DNA from: Flavobacterium sp. 83
GTDB taxonomy: Bacteria; Bacteroidota; Bacteroidia; Flavobacteriales; Flavobacteriaceae
Assembly (NCBI RefSeq): GCF_000744835.1
Contig: NZ_JQMS01000001.1
Location: 3,596,001 to 3,660,000, forward strand
Length of the DNA: 64,000 nucleotides
Reading direction: 5' to 3'
Below the pieces are notes generated by a model. It had not been told where the DNA came from and did not search any database. It was given only the letters and a program-made list of their open reading frames with translations. Shown in pieces: positions 43,789 through 54,100 of the stretch; within the stretch, counting starts at the first letter, position 1; each line of letters opens with the position of its first letter. The translations under genes were made by a program, and so were the position numbers.

Positions 43789-44202
43789 AATTTAATTTTT
43801 ATAATTTAATACTATTACTTAATTTTTATAATTAAAACTCAATTTCTCTAATAACATTTCAAATCACCATCTATAAGTAAAATCATGTTATTTTAAAATC
43901 AATATAATTTCACCAAATCTAATCAAACCGTTTGCTTTTGAATTTTATTTTAGCTTAAAAATCGCTTAAAAATAGAATGAAAATTATACCGATTTTTAGC
44001 ACATAAACAAAACAACCTTATAGAAAAAAACCCTACCTATATTATTAAATAAATGACTTAAAAATTTTATTTTTTAATAAAAAAATTAAAACAAAACACC
44101 TAATTTACTTATTTTAAGGCTATAACATTAAAACAATAAACAATTAAAATTTCACAGAAATAGTAAAAAAAACTCCAAACTTGCGTTCAGAGTTTTATTG
44201 AA
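43789..44202. other. Intergenic region between the redox cluster and the mannan locus
   Basis: These 414 very AT-rich bases must hold the promoter of the Rieske operon and the terminator of the GH5 unit (listed). I see no ORF worth reporting. Confidence 0.5.
44165..44196 (-). terminator. Strand-specific terminator after the GH5 gene
   Basis: On the minus strand CTCTGAAC, GCAA loop, GTTTGGAG pairs with two G-U wobbles and is followed by a U-run. On the plus strand the same positions are A-C mismatches. It is a diverged copy of the hairpin at 41055-41089. Confidence 0.75.
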
Positions 44203-45168
44203 TTATTTTTTGATAGCGTATTTTCGCAAAAGTTCCCGAACCTTTATTCCTGATTCTTTAAGATCATCCTCTTTCCAATTACCTTCAGAATTAGCTGATT
44301 TTTTTAGAATAGAACAACTTTCCTCTTTATCAGAAACAGACCAAGTAATCCAACTCAATTTCCTGGCTTCCATCCAATCAATATATTCTTGCCAAGATAC
44401 ATAATTCAAAGGCCCGTCACCAGTAGCTTCCATTCCCGCAGATTCAGAGACAAAGACCGGCAATCCGCTTTTTATAGCTTCATCAGTTCTGTCACGCAAC
44501 CATTTTCCATGTGTTCCTGCATAAAAATGCATCGTGTACATTAGATTATCATAGCCCTTTATAGGATTTGCAGCAGGAAGATGAATATCCTGATCCCAAT
44601 GCGGACAACCCACAAGAATAATATTATCGGGGTCATTCTCCCTGATTACTTTGATCACTTCTTCGGAATAGCTTTTTACTTCCTCCCAAGTTTCATAATC
44701 AGGTTCATTGTAAACTTCATATATCACATTGGGGTATTTACCGTATTTCTTTGATATTTCTGCAAAAAACTCCTTCGATTCCTTGAGATTAATGTTATGA
44801 CTGTGCCAATCTATAATCACATAAATCCCAGATTTGATAGCGCCATTTATAACTGCTTCTATTTTTTCTTTTGAAAAAACAGGTTCTTTTATATAAGGTC
44901 TGTCTCCTATTTCAATACCCATTGCAGCTCGGACTACATTGCATTTGAAATCTTTTTTCAACCAATTTACGGCTCGTTCATTATAGAATCTAGGCCAGAA
45001 ACTATGCCAGCCAAAACTCAGACCGCGAAGCACGACAGCTTCTCCATTTTTATCTACTAATTGTACTCCCACAACTTGCAATTGTCCATGATGCTTTACA
45101 AATTGAGCATTGGAAAAATAGCAACAAAACAAAAACAATAATATTATATTTTTTGACTTTACATTCAT
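44203..45168 (-). CDS. GH5-family glycoside hydrolase (secreted)
   Basis: This 321-residue enzyme has a signal peptide (cleavage around SNAQ, residue 22) and a (beta/alpha)8 barrel of GH5, GH5_2-like from LRGLSFGWHSFWPRFYN and VIIDWHSHNI. The acid/base is Glu155 (YEVYNEPDYE) and the nucleophile Glu242 (VFVSESAG). It should cut internal beta-1,4 bonds in a glucan or mannan backbone. It is the last gene of the GH2-GH27-GH5 set and has no linker or binding module. Confidence 0.9.
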   Translation of the reverse strand: MNVKSKNIILLFLFCCYFSNAQFVKHHGQLQVVGVQLVDKNGEAVVLRGLSFGWHSFWPRFYNERAVNWLKKDFKCNVVRAAMGIEIGDRPYIKEPVFSKEKIEAVINGAIKSGIYVIIDWHSHNINLKESKEFFAEISKKYGKYPNVIYEVYNEPDYETWEEVKSYSEEVIKVIRENDPDNIILVGCPHWDQDIHLPAANPIKGYDNLMYTMHFYAGTHGKWLRDRTDEAIKSGLPVFVSESAGMEATGDGPLNYVSWQEYIDWMEARKLSWITWSVSDKEESCSILKKSANSEGNWKEDDLKESGIKVRELLRKYAIKK

Positions 45169-45170
45169 AT

Positions 45171-46412
45171 TTATATTTTAATTAATTTCAAAGTAATTAC
45201 ATCGTGTGATGCTAAATTAGCAATAAAAGCTTTTTTAGTATTTCCCACTTCTTTGTTTTTCCAAAGGTTTTTAATTTTATAGGAAGTGGTATTAAAATTT
45301 GCTTCTAAATTAAAATCGGTATCTTTTATGAGTTGTTTTTTCCAATCGAAATTTACTTTTTTAGTAACATCGCTTCTGTTTACAAAAGTGATTGCCCAAT
45401 TACCATCGGATAGCGGTTTTACCCAAACTTCCATTCCATCTGCTGCTGAATATTTAAATCCTTGAATCCCTAATTTATCTTGGTTCACTGCAATCAATTC
45501 CTTGTTAGTTAAAATAGCCAATGTTTCTTTTGACATTTTTCTGAAATCATTTCCTGCAATAAGCGGTGAAGCCATCATCGACCACATTGTAAAATGAGCT
45601 TTGTCTTCCGTATTTGTCATTCCATCACCCACTTCGAGCATGTCAAAATCATTCCAATGATCTGGACCGGAAAACTTACGAATGTCCTTGCGCATTTCGA
45701 TAATTTTCATAAATCCCCATGACGACCAATTTCCTTCTTCGTGGTGGAACTCACAATCAAAACAAGGATAAATATCTCCTGAAATTCGCCAGAGATTCCC
45801 AATTGGCTTTCCCCAATCCCATGGCTTGTTATCTCCCCATTCGCAAAGGCTAAAAACAATAGGTTTACCCGCAGTTTTAAGCGCGTTACTCATAGTAGCG
45901 TAAGCTTCCGAAGCATTTATTCCTGCTGTATTACACCAATCGTATTTTAGAAAATCAATCTCTAAACTCGCATAAAATCTAGCATCCTGGTATTCATATC
46001 CGCGAGTTCCAGGATATCCGGCACACGTGCTGGTGCCTGCACAGTTGTACAATCCAAATTTCAATCCTTTCGAGTGAACATAATCAATCAATGCTTTTAT
46101 ACCACTTGGAAATTTTACCGGATCAGCAACAAGATTACCGTTTTTATCTCGTTCTTTGGCCATCCAGCCATCATCAAGAACTATGTAATTGTAACCAGCT
46201 GCTTCCATTCCCGAAGTCACCATAATATCTGCCGTTTCCTTGATTAGTTTTTCATCAATATTGGTTTCGAAAGTATTCCAGGAATTCCATCCCATAGGCG
46301 GAGTCATGGCAAGACCATCGAATTTTCCACCTGTTTGAGTAACTTTATTTCCTTGGCTAAAGCCTATAAAAGTGAAAAGTAATAATAGAAAACTTATTGT
46401 TGTTTTTTTCAT
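45171..46412 (-). CDS. GH27 alpha-galactosidase (secreted)
   Basis: This 413-residue enzyme has a signal peptide (residues 1-20) and the GH27 start MTPPMGWNSWN. The nucleophile is Asp158 in FLKYDWC and the likely acid/base is Asp213 in WRISGDIYPC. The conserved W-N-D-x-D-M-L-E-V-G motif reads WNDFDMLEVG, with Phe where Pro is usual. A C-terminal beta domain follows. It removes alpha-1,6-galactose side chains, as found on galactomannan and galactoglucomannan. It is 11 bases downstream of the GH2 gene and 2 bases upstream of GH5. Confidence 0.93.
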   Translation of the reverse strand: MKKTTISFLLLLFTFIGFSQGNKVTQTGGKFDGLAMTPPMGWNSWNTFETNIDEKLIKETADIMVTSGMEAAGYNYIVLDDGWMAKERDKNGNLVADPVKFPSGIKALIDYVHSKGLKFGLYNCAGTSTCAGYPGTRGYEYQDARFYASLEIDFLKYDWCNTAGINASEAYATMSNALKTAGKPIVFSLCEWGDNKPWDWGKPIGNLWRISGDIYPCFDCEFHHEEGNWSSWGFMKIIEMRKDIRKFSGPDHWNDFDMLEVGDGMTNTEDKAHFTMWSMMASPLIAGNDFRKMSKETLAILTNKELIAVNQDKLGIQGFKYSAADGMEVWVKPLSDGNWAITFVNRSDVTKKVNFDWKKQLIKDTDFNLEANFNTTSYKIKNLWKNKEVGNTKKAFIANLASHDVITLKLIKI

Positions 46413-46423
46413 CTTAAGTAGTG

Positions 46424-49288
46424 TTATTTAATTGTTTTAATAGAAATGACTGCTTGTTTTAATCCTTTTGAAGTAGCAGTAAGTTTAACTTCTCCTGCTT
46501 TTCCTATAGTTTGAATAATTACTTGAGCCAAACCATTAAATAATTTGCGCTTATATTGTTCTGCCGAAGTAAGAATTTGAATAGAACCAGCATTTTGATT
46601 TATCACATCCCATGGTTTTACTTTTAATAATGGCTCGGTAAGAATTGCAATGGTATTTTTACCTGAACGCAGCATTGTTTTGTCCAAGACAAATGTGTCT
46701 CCATTTTTATTTTCAGGAATTGTATTTGCTATTTGTTTACCATTAATAAAAATAGATTGCTGTTTTCCCAAACTATTATAAAAGAATGTAATTATTGATT
46801 CCTTATAATTTGAGGACAATTCAAAATCAGTTCTATACAAGATTGCTTTTACTTTTTTTCCAAAAACACTATCCTTCTCCTCTCTAAAAGCATTTTCCCA
46901 TGAAACAATCGCGATGTTATCTTTTGTTTGTTCTAATGAACTAATACTTTCAACTTCTTTCTCTTTAAGATTTTCAATATTCAAAACTGTAATCGTTTCT
47001 AAAAATTTATCTGCTTCTAATGACGTAGGATTTCCGTTTCCAACACCAATTATTTCTGCAGGTCCAGTGATAGAAAAAGTTACTTCATCATCTGCAATAG
47101 GAACTTGCAATCCTTTCTTGTCCTGTGTACTTACCTTGATTACAGCCACATCATTTTTATTGGCGTCAAGAACAATTTTATCCGATTCTAGTTTTAAACT
47201 GGCGGCAACTCCTGTTGTTTTTACAACATCGATTAGATTTTTTTTACCGTTTTTATACCCAACAGCTTCCAGAGTTCCTGGATTATATTTTACATTCCAC
47301 CCTAAATGGCCGTCTTTTTCAACTGTTTTTTTACCTAAACTTTTTTTGTTTAAAAAAAGTTCTACTTCGTCACAATTACTGTACGCCCAAACTTCTATGT
47401 CTTGATTTTCTTTTCCAGACCAATTCCAATGCGGTAAAAGATGTAAAACTGGTTCGTCTTGCCACCATGCTTTTAAATACCAGGCAGTGTCTTTATAAAA
47501 ACCACATTGGTCTACCATACCAAAATAGGACCCTACAGAAGGATACTGAAAAGGAGTTGGTTCTCCACGATAATCAAAACCGGTCCAGATAAACATTCCC
47601 GCTAAGTAAGAACGTGAATTATAGTGTTTCCAGCCTTGTTCTATACTAATAAAACTACTGCTTGGCGCTTTATCATAAGCTGGCATAATGTTTTTTTTAT
47701 TGTCCCTATAATACTCGCCACGAGTTGCATTAGTACTTCCTTCTTCGGTTCCCCAAATAAATTGATTGGGAAATAATTTGTGTTGTTCGTCAGTACTTTT
47801 ATTCACGATATAATTGATTCCTAACAAATCCATAACAGTCGTAATTCCATCACTACCTATTCCTCCACTAAATGCTGCAGTTACATATCTGGTCGAATCA
47901 ATTGATTTAACATAAGACTGCATCGTACTTGCAATTCTGGCTCCAACACTATTGTTTTCAATTCCCCACTCTTCATTTCCCACACTCCAACTAATAATTG
48001 AAGGATGATTTCTATCTCGTTCAATCAACTTTTTCACATCTCCTAATTGAGTTTGAGTACTTCCCATGAGACGATTTTCGTCAATAACAAGCATCCCTAA
48101 GCGGTCACAGATATCTAATAATTCAGGTGTTGGCGGATTATGAGAACATCTGTAAGCATTACTGCCAAATGACTTTAAGGTTTTAATTCTAAACTCTTGC
48201 AAAGCATCCGGTATTGCTGTCCCTACTCCTGCATGATCTTGATGATTATTGGTTCCTTTTATTTTAAGATGTTTTCCATTAAGAAAAAAACCTTCATTGG
48301 CATCAAACCGAATTGTTCTTATTCCAAAAGTGGTTTCGTAGTTATCTACTAATTTATCTTCCTCATAAATTGAAGTAACCATTTTATATAAATACGGATT
48401 TTCAATTGACCAAAGTGTAGCATCTTGAACCTTCATATCTGAAGTAAAGTCTTTTGTTTCTCTAGGTTTTAAACTGCATGAGTTTATCGTATTTTCTGAT
48501 ATTTTCTTTCCTGATGCATCAAAAACAGTTTGAAGGATTTTGAAGGATTTTGACATTTTATTTTCATTTGTAACCGAAACTGATGCGTTTATTGTTGTAG
48601 CATTATCTTTGGTTTTTGTTTGCACAAAAGTACCATTGACAGGAACGTGCAGATTATTTGTTTTATTCAACCAAACATGACGATAAATTCCTGCACCCTC
48701 ATAAAACCAACCTTCTTCCATGGTTGCATCCACGCGAACTGCAATTGAATTTTCTCCTCCATAATTAATATAATCGGTAATGTCGTACTCAAAACCTAAA
48801 TAGCCACTATCTTGGTTTCCTAAATAATGTCCATTTATCCAAACAATTGAATTTCGAAAAACCCCATCAAAAGCAATATAAATTCTTCGTCCTAAATCAC
48901 TCTCAGGAATGGTTATTTTCTTGCGATACCAGCCAATAGTTTTGTTTGGAAAGTTTCTTCCAATCGCTTTAAACCCATGACTAAAACTGGCTTTACTACT
49001 AAAATCCTGTTCCACAGCCCAATCATGTGGCACATTTAAATTTCGCCAAGATCGATCATCAAAATTAGCATTAGCGGCTCCATCCCCAAAACCTGCTTTT
49101 GCTAAATAGGAAAAATAAGCCGTTCCGGTATTAAAATCTTTTTTTGCATCTGATGGATGACCAAATGCAAATTTCCAATTACGATCAATTGAGATATGTT
49201 CCCTTCCTCGTACTATTGCTTTAGATTGCGAGAACATTACAAAATGAAGTAAAAAAAACAGCCCTATAATTTTTTTTCGTTTTTTCAT
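46424..49288 (-). CDS. GH2-family beta-galactosidase-like glycoside hydrolase
   Basis: This 954-residue exported enzyme has a signal peptide (residues 1-24). The sugar-binding domain begins ISIDRNWKFAFG and includes LNVPHDWAVEQDF and WYRKKITIP. An Ig-like domain follows, then the TIM barrel with acid/base Glu439 (SWSVGNEEWG) and probable nucleophile Glu515 (IWGTEEGS). C-terminal DUF4982-like, Ig-like and jelly-roll segments follow. The architecture favours beta-galactosidase; in this locus it could remove terminal beta-linked galactose (beta-D-Gal-(1-2)-alpha-D-Gal chains) or act as an exo-beta-glycosidase. The exact specificity is undecided. Confidence 0.88.
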   Translation of the reverse strand: MKKRKKIIGLFFLLHFVMFSQSKAIVRGREHISIDRNWKFAFGHPSDAKKDFNTGTAYFSYLAKAGFGDGAANANFDDRSWRNLNVPHDWAVEQDFSSKASFSHGFKAIGRNFPNKTIGWYRKKITIPESDLGRRIYIAFDGVFRNSIVWINGHYLGNQDSGYLGFEYDITDYINYGGENSIAVRVDATMEEGWFYEGAGIYRHVWLNKTNNLHVPVNGTFVQTKTKDNATTINASVSVTNENKMSKSFKILQTVFDASGKKISENTINSCSLKPRETKDFTSDMKVQDATLWSIENPYLYKMVTSIYEEDKLVDNYETTFGIRTIRFDANEGFFLNGKHLKIKGTNNHQDHAGVGTAIPDALQEFRIKTLKSFGSNAYRCSHNPPTPELLDICDRLGMLVIDENRLMGSTQTQLGDVKKLIERDRNHPSIISWSVGNEEWGIENNSVGARIASTMQSYVKSIDSTRYVTAAFSGGIGSDGITTVMDLLGINYIVNKSTDEQHKLFPNQFIWGTEEGSTNATRGEYYRDNKKNIMPAYDKAPSSSFISIEQGWKHYNSRSYLAGMFIWTGFDYRGEPTPFQYPSVGSYFGMVDQCGFYKDTAWYLKAWWQDEPVLHLLPHWNWSGKENQDIEVWAYSNCDEVELFLNKKSLGKKTVEKDGHLGWNVKYNPGTLEAVGYKNGKKNLIDVVKTTGVAASLKLESDKIVLDANKNDVAVIKVSTQDKKGLQVPIADDEVTFSITGPAEIIGVGNGNPTSLEADKFLETITVLNIENLKEKEVESISSLEQTKDNIAIVSWENAFREEKDSVFGKKVKAILYRTDFELSSNYKESIITFFYNSLGKQQSIFINGKQIANTIPENKNGDTFVLDKTMLRSGKNTIAILTEPLLKVKPWDVINQNAGSIQILTSAEQYKRKLFNGLAQVIIQTIGKAGEVKLTATSKGLKQAVISIKTIK

Positions 49289-49327
49289 TTTTAACTATTT
49301 ATACCCCTATTAAAATTTAATAAAAAA

Positions 49328-49353
49328 ATTCCCTAATTGCTCAATTAGGGAAT
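49328..49353 (-). terminator. Distal hairpin between susD and the GH2 gene
   Basis: ATTCCCTAATTG and CAATTAGGGAAT form a 12-bp stem. Read on the minus strand it is followed by a T-run (A-run 49322-49328 on plus). Confidence 0.75.
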
Positions 49354-49515
49354 CTTTTAAAAAACAAACTCAAAAAACAAATTATTTTATTCTAATCTAT
49401 CCCGTATACATATGCTTTTAAGAATGAATTGAATCATAAACTCATTCAATGAAAAACTGTCGTTGTTTTTCTCAATTGTACAAAAGGGGATAAACTGTAT
49501 TAATTCAACTTATAA

Positions 49516-49544
49516 AATAGGCTGCCTTTATGGAACAGCCTATT
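49516..49544 (-). terminator. Proximal hairpin right after susD
   Basis: AATAGGCTG and CAGCCTATT form a perfect 9-bp stem. Read on the minus strand it is followed by TTTTAT. It starts about 13 bases after the susD stop. Confidence 0.7.
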
Positions 49545-49556
49545 CTTAAAAAATAT

Positions 49557-51119
49557 TTAGTAACTAGTATTTTGCACTAAATTTGGATTTGCATCAATTT
49601 GTGATTTTGGCAATGGCATTAATTCTCTACCAGCCGGTATTGTAATGTTATGTCTCAATTTGATATATTCAGTAGCTTTTCCAGATCTTCTATACAAATA
49701 CCAAAGGGTAAATTCTCCAGCCATTTCATGACGGTATTCATCTAATATGTTTGTCGTTGTAATAGCAGTAAGAGAAGCTAAACCAGCTCTAGTTCTAATC
49801 TTGTTAATAGTTGTAATTGCTTCAGCAGTTTTACCTAAATTCAAATAACATTCTGCTAAACTTATCAATGATTCTCCGTAACGAGCCAGAATAAGATTTT
49901 GACCACCAAATATTTTTCCATTTCCATTTCCTGTTAACGCTGGATCTCTCCATGTTTTCACACAAAAATAACCTGCATTACTTACAGCAGTCCAAGGTTT
50001 TTCAACTGTACCGGCTGTGTTCATTTTTATTGTATTTGCAGGAGCATCAGTATAAATATTGTTATTTGGAAAATCTTTTATTTGGCATAATGGATCCGGA
50101 TGTACATCTCCAGGACCAATTACAGTTGCAAATTTTCTTTTATCACCAGATTCAAAAGAATTATAAAGTACTTTGGTAGCATTAATATAACCTCCCCAAC
50201 CACTAATTTCATTTGGCATACAGAACGATTGCAAAGCAGTAACGTTGTCATTACGTCCCCAACCCATATCCGATGCTTTATCATAAAACTGAATTTCAAA
50301 TAAGGATTCTTTCCCATTTCTATTTGCAGCAGCATGAACGTTTAAAAAATCTGCCTCTAATTGTGCATGACCATCAAGAGCTTCAAATGCTTTTGCAGCT
50401 TTATCATATTGTTTCATCCACATATAAGCATTCCCTAAATAATGGTATGCTGTAGCTTTAGTTGCTCTACCTTTATCTTCCGGACCATAGCTCCAAGGTA
50501 AGTTAGGAATTGCAGCTTCCATATCGGCAGCTACTTGAGCAAATGTCTCATCCTGTGTATTTCTAGGAGCATAATCATCTACTGCAACATCACCCCCAGA
50601 CGGATTTACCACAACTGGTACTCCTCCAAAATTTTGTGCTAACATAGTATACAACAAACCACGAAGAAATTTACTTTCCGCAATAAGTCTATTTCCTAAA
50701 TCTTTACTAATTGAACCGCTTTCAATAGATTTTGGTAATTTTTGCAAAGCAATGTTAGCTCTTCCAATACCTTTATAATTTATAATCCATAGGTTATTAA
50801 ATCGTCCGGAATCAGTACCTATATTGTAGGTTTTAAATTCAGTATCCGCACCAGAATCTTCATAATCTTGGGTTGTATAATTTGCAGGTACAAATAGTGA
50901 TTTTGTATCGTATTCTCTACCGTCAGAATCTGATTGCAAGACATCATAAATTCCACTTATTGCTGCAGTTGCAGTAAGATCACTCCCAAAAACAACTTCG
51001 TCAGTAATCCCTTTAGTATTTTTATCTTGTAAAAATTCGTTAGAACAGCCAATTGCTATCAATATTGCAAATCCTGCAGTAATTTTTAAAAGATTTATTT
51101 TATATGATTTTTTATTCAT
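49557..51119 (-). CDS. susD: SusD/RagB-family glycan-binding lipoprotein
   Basis: This 520-residue outer-membrane lipoprotein (lipobox AIGC, Cys25) has the SusD TPR-like fold. The N-terminal region (about 30-215) has AESKFLRGLLYTMLAQNFGGVP, and the C-terminal RagB/SusD domain has ARYGESLISLAECYLNLGKTAEAITTINKIRTR and the family end LPLPKSQID ... NPNLVQNTSY. It captures the polysaccharide fragment at the cell surface and hands it to the SusC pore encoded 14 bases upstream. The symbol is by homology; the substrate is probably a mannan. Confidence 0.95.
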   Translation of the reverse strand: MNKKSYKINLLKITAGFAILIAIGCSNEFLQDKNTKGITDEVVFGSDLTATAAISGIYDVLQSDSDGREYDTKSLFVPANYTTQDYEDSGADTEFKTYNIGTDSGRFNNLWIINYKGIGRANIALQKLPKSIESGSISKDLGNRLIAESKFLRGLLYTMLAQNFGGVPVVVNPSGGDVAVDDYAPRNTQDETFAQVAADMEAAIPNLPWSYGPEDKGRATKATAYHYLGNAYMWMKQYDKAAKAFEALDGHAQLEADFLNVHAAANRNGKESLFEIQFYDKASDMGWGRNDNVTALQSFCMPNEISGWGGYINATKVLYNSFESGDKRKFATVIGPGDVHPDPLCQIKDFPNNNIYTDAPANTIKMNTAGTVEKPWTAVSNAGYFCVKTWRDPALTGNGNGKIFGGQNLILARYGESLISLAECYLNLGKTAEAITTINKIRTRAGLASLTAITTTNILDEYRHEMAGEFTLWYLYRRSGKATEYIKLRHNITIPAGRELMPLPKSQIDANPNLVQNTSY

Positions 51120-51133
51120 GACTAATAATATTA

Positions 51134-54100
51134 TTAAAATTGTAAATTAACTCCAACGGTTAGAGATTTAGAAACTGGATAAGCTCCTATATCAATTCCT
51201 GTTGCTTGAACAGTATCAAGTGTTTTTCCATCTATATTAGATCCAAGTTGTCCTACTTCTGGGTCAATACCACTATATTTTGTAATGGTAAGTAAGTTTT
51301 GAGCACTTACAAAAACATTTAAATTCGTCATCCCAATCGTTTTAATCATTGAAGAAGGGAATGTGTAACCAAATTTCACATTTCTTAATCTTACATAAGA
51401 ACCATCTTCAACAAAGTGGTCAGACACTCTATTGTTTTTAGTATCTACATCATCAACAATTGCTCTTGCATATTCATTAGAAGGATTTGCAACAGTCCAA
51501 CGGTTGTTATAGTAATCTTTACTAACGTTTGTGTAGGTTTGACCTAAATTAAAACCACCTGCAGTCTCTTGTTCAACTCTTGAATAATTCAAGATATCAT
51601 TTCCAAAAGTTCCATAAATATCTATCCCTAAATCAAAAGATTTATATTTAGCATTAAAGTTAAAGTTCCCAAAAACTTTTGGTATTGGACTACCAATAAC
51701 AGTTCTATCTGCATCAGTGATTCTACCGTCTCCATTCAAATCTTTAAATTTTCTATCTCCAGGAGATGTTTTTGGATTTTGATATGCACCACCTGGAGCA
51801 TTTGCATTAAGAGCATCAATTTCGCCTTGTGTTTGGAAAATTCCATCCGCTTTGTAACCATAGAAAGTACCTACATTACCCCCAACATAAGATCTTGTAA
51901 CATCTTTCCAGTTAGTTGCCCAAGTTGGTATAAAGTTTTCTTCCAATAAAACAAACTTGGTATTCTCATCCGCTAGTTTATCGATATTATTTTTGATTGT
52001 CGTAAGATTCACAGAAGCATCCCAAGTAAACTCTCCTTTAGTTTTTCTATATCCAACTAAAAGCTCCAAACCTTTATTTGAAATTTGACCTGCATTTACA
52101 GCTCCTGTAGAAAATCCGCTTTGAGCTGGAGTAACTTTGTTAAACAAGAAATCAGACGATTTTTTAACGAAGTAATCAACAGTAAAATAAAGGCTATTAT
52201 TAAACAATTCTCCTTCAAAACCTACGTTCGTTTGAACTTGTTTTTCCCATGTTAAACTTTTATTCTGTGTATTATCAGGAGTCAAACCTGAAGACAAGTA
52301 CGGTGAATCACCCAAAATATATCCTGAATCATCTGTTCCACTTGTTCCATTGCTGTAATTAGCAAGATATTGAAAAGGAGAAACACCCAATGCATTACCA
52401 GTTTGCCCCCAAGAAGCGCGTAATTTTAATACATTGAAAACACTTCCATCCATAAATGCTTCTTCATCTATATTCCAGCCTCCAGCAGCAGAAAAGAAAT
52501 TAGCTCTTGAATTTTCTATAACAAAACGATTTCCAATACCATCGTTTCTCCAAGTACCTGTGATGTAGTACTTACTATCATAATTATAGTTTAATCTTGC
52601 CAATGCTCCCACTAAAGTTTGCGTTGAAGAATACCCTTGATTGCTATCTACTGTTTGTGCTTGTGACAAATCTCTAATGTTATTGGTCAAGAAACCAAGT
52701 CCTCTAGCTGACACTATAGAAGCAGCCTCTTTTTGCGCAGTATAACCTGTCAATACAGAAAATTTGTGCTTGTTGAATGTTTTAGTATATTCTAAAAATG
52801 CTTCCGCTAACCATTCCTTTGAAGTATTTTGACTTACATTATATATCGCTTTGTCACGTTGGTCATTATTTATAACAGATCTTTTATATTTTGGAAGAAA
52901 TGAAGATCCTGCATAATTTCTAGTTGTAAAACCAAGATTCGTTTTAGCAACAAGACCTTTCAATATATCATATTCTAATCCTAAACTTCCTTGAAATGTG
53001 TTTCTACCATTGTTATTTGATTGCTCTAACGCCTGTGCAATATAATTTGTACTGGTTGAAGTTGCATCAGCATCTGGAAATGCTCCATATAAACCATTAC
53101 TAACAGGTAAATTAGTTCCAGTAGTGTTTGATAAATAAGGAACGTTTGTATACATTTGAGATAATCCAAAATAACCAGGACCTAGCGGTTGGTATGTTTC
53201 TTGATATCCGTATTTCAAACTGGATTTAGCTCTGAATTTGTCAGAAATCGTGAAATCTCCTTTCATCCCAACATTATATCTTTTTGAAGAAGAACCAATT
53301 ACCGTACCCTCTTCATTTAATACTCCAGTTGTAAAAGCTAATTTTGACATTTCATTTCCGCCTCTGATGCTGATGTTATGTCCAGAACGTATAGCAGTTC
53401 TAAATGTAGCATCTTGCCAATCTACATTAGTTAATGCACTTGGATTATCCCATTCCGGTAAATAAGAATCTTTTAAGGCTGTACCTTTAATTTCTTTAGC
53501 AAATGCTGCAAATTCGTTAACATTTAATAATTGGATTTTTTTAGGAACTGTATTTGAACTCATCCATGAATTAACATCAACCGTAATAGCGCCTTTTTTA
53601 CCACTTTTAGTTTCAATAATCACAACACCATTACTGGCTCTCATACCATACAATGCAGAAGCAGAGGCATCTTTCAAAACAGTTAATGATTGTACATCAT
53701 TAGCATTTAGATACGAAATATCAGTAGTTGGAAAACCATCAACAATATACAAAGGTGTAGTTTTACCAAAAGTACCCACACCACGGATATTAACCTGCAT
53801 CGAAGAACCAGGAGCTCCTGAATTATTAGTTACCTGAACTCCAGACACTTTTCCTTGCAAAGCTTGATCTATCGAAGAAACTGGGATTGCATTTAATTTC
53901 TCTGCACTTACTGATGAAACGGCTCCAGTCAAGTCTTTCTTTCTACTTGAACCATAAGCTACGACAACAACTTCATCTAAATTTGCTGAACTTGATTGAA
54001 GTTTTAAATTAATGATTGATTTTCCTGCAACTTTTATTTCTTGGGAAACATAACCAAGATACGAAAAGATTAAAATATCATTATTTGTAACGTTATTCAA

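Noticed and set aside
45171..46412. Loss of activity in GH27 because of Phe in the WNDFDM motif
   Set aside because: The nucleophile Asp158 and acid/base Asp213 are both present. A Pro-to-Phe change beside a non-catalytic motif is not enough to call it inactive.
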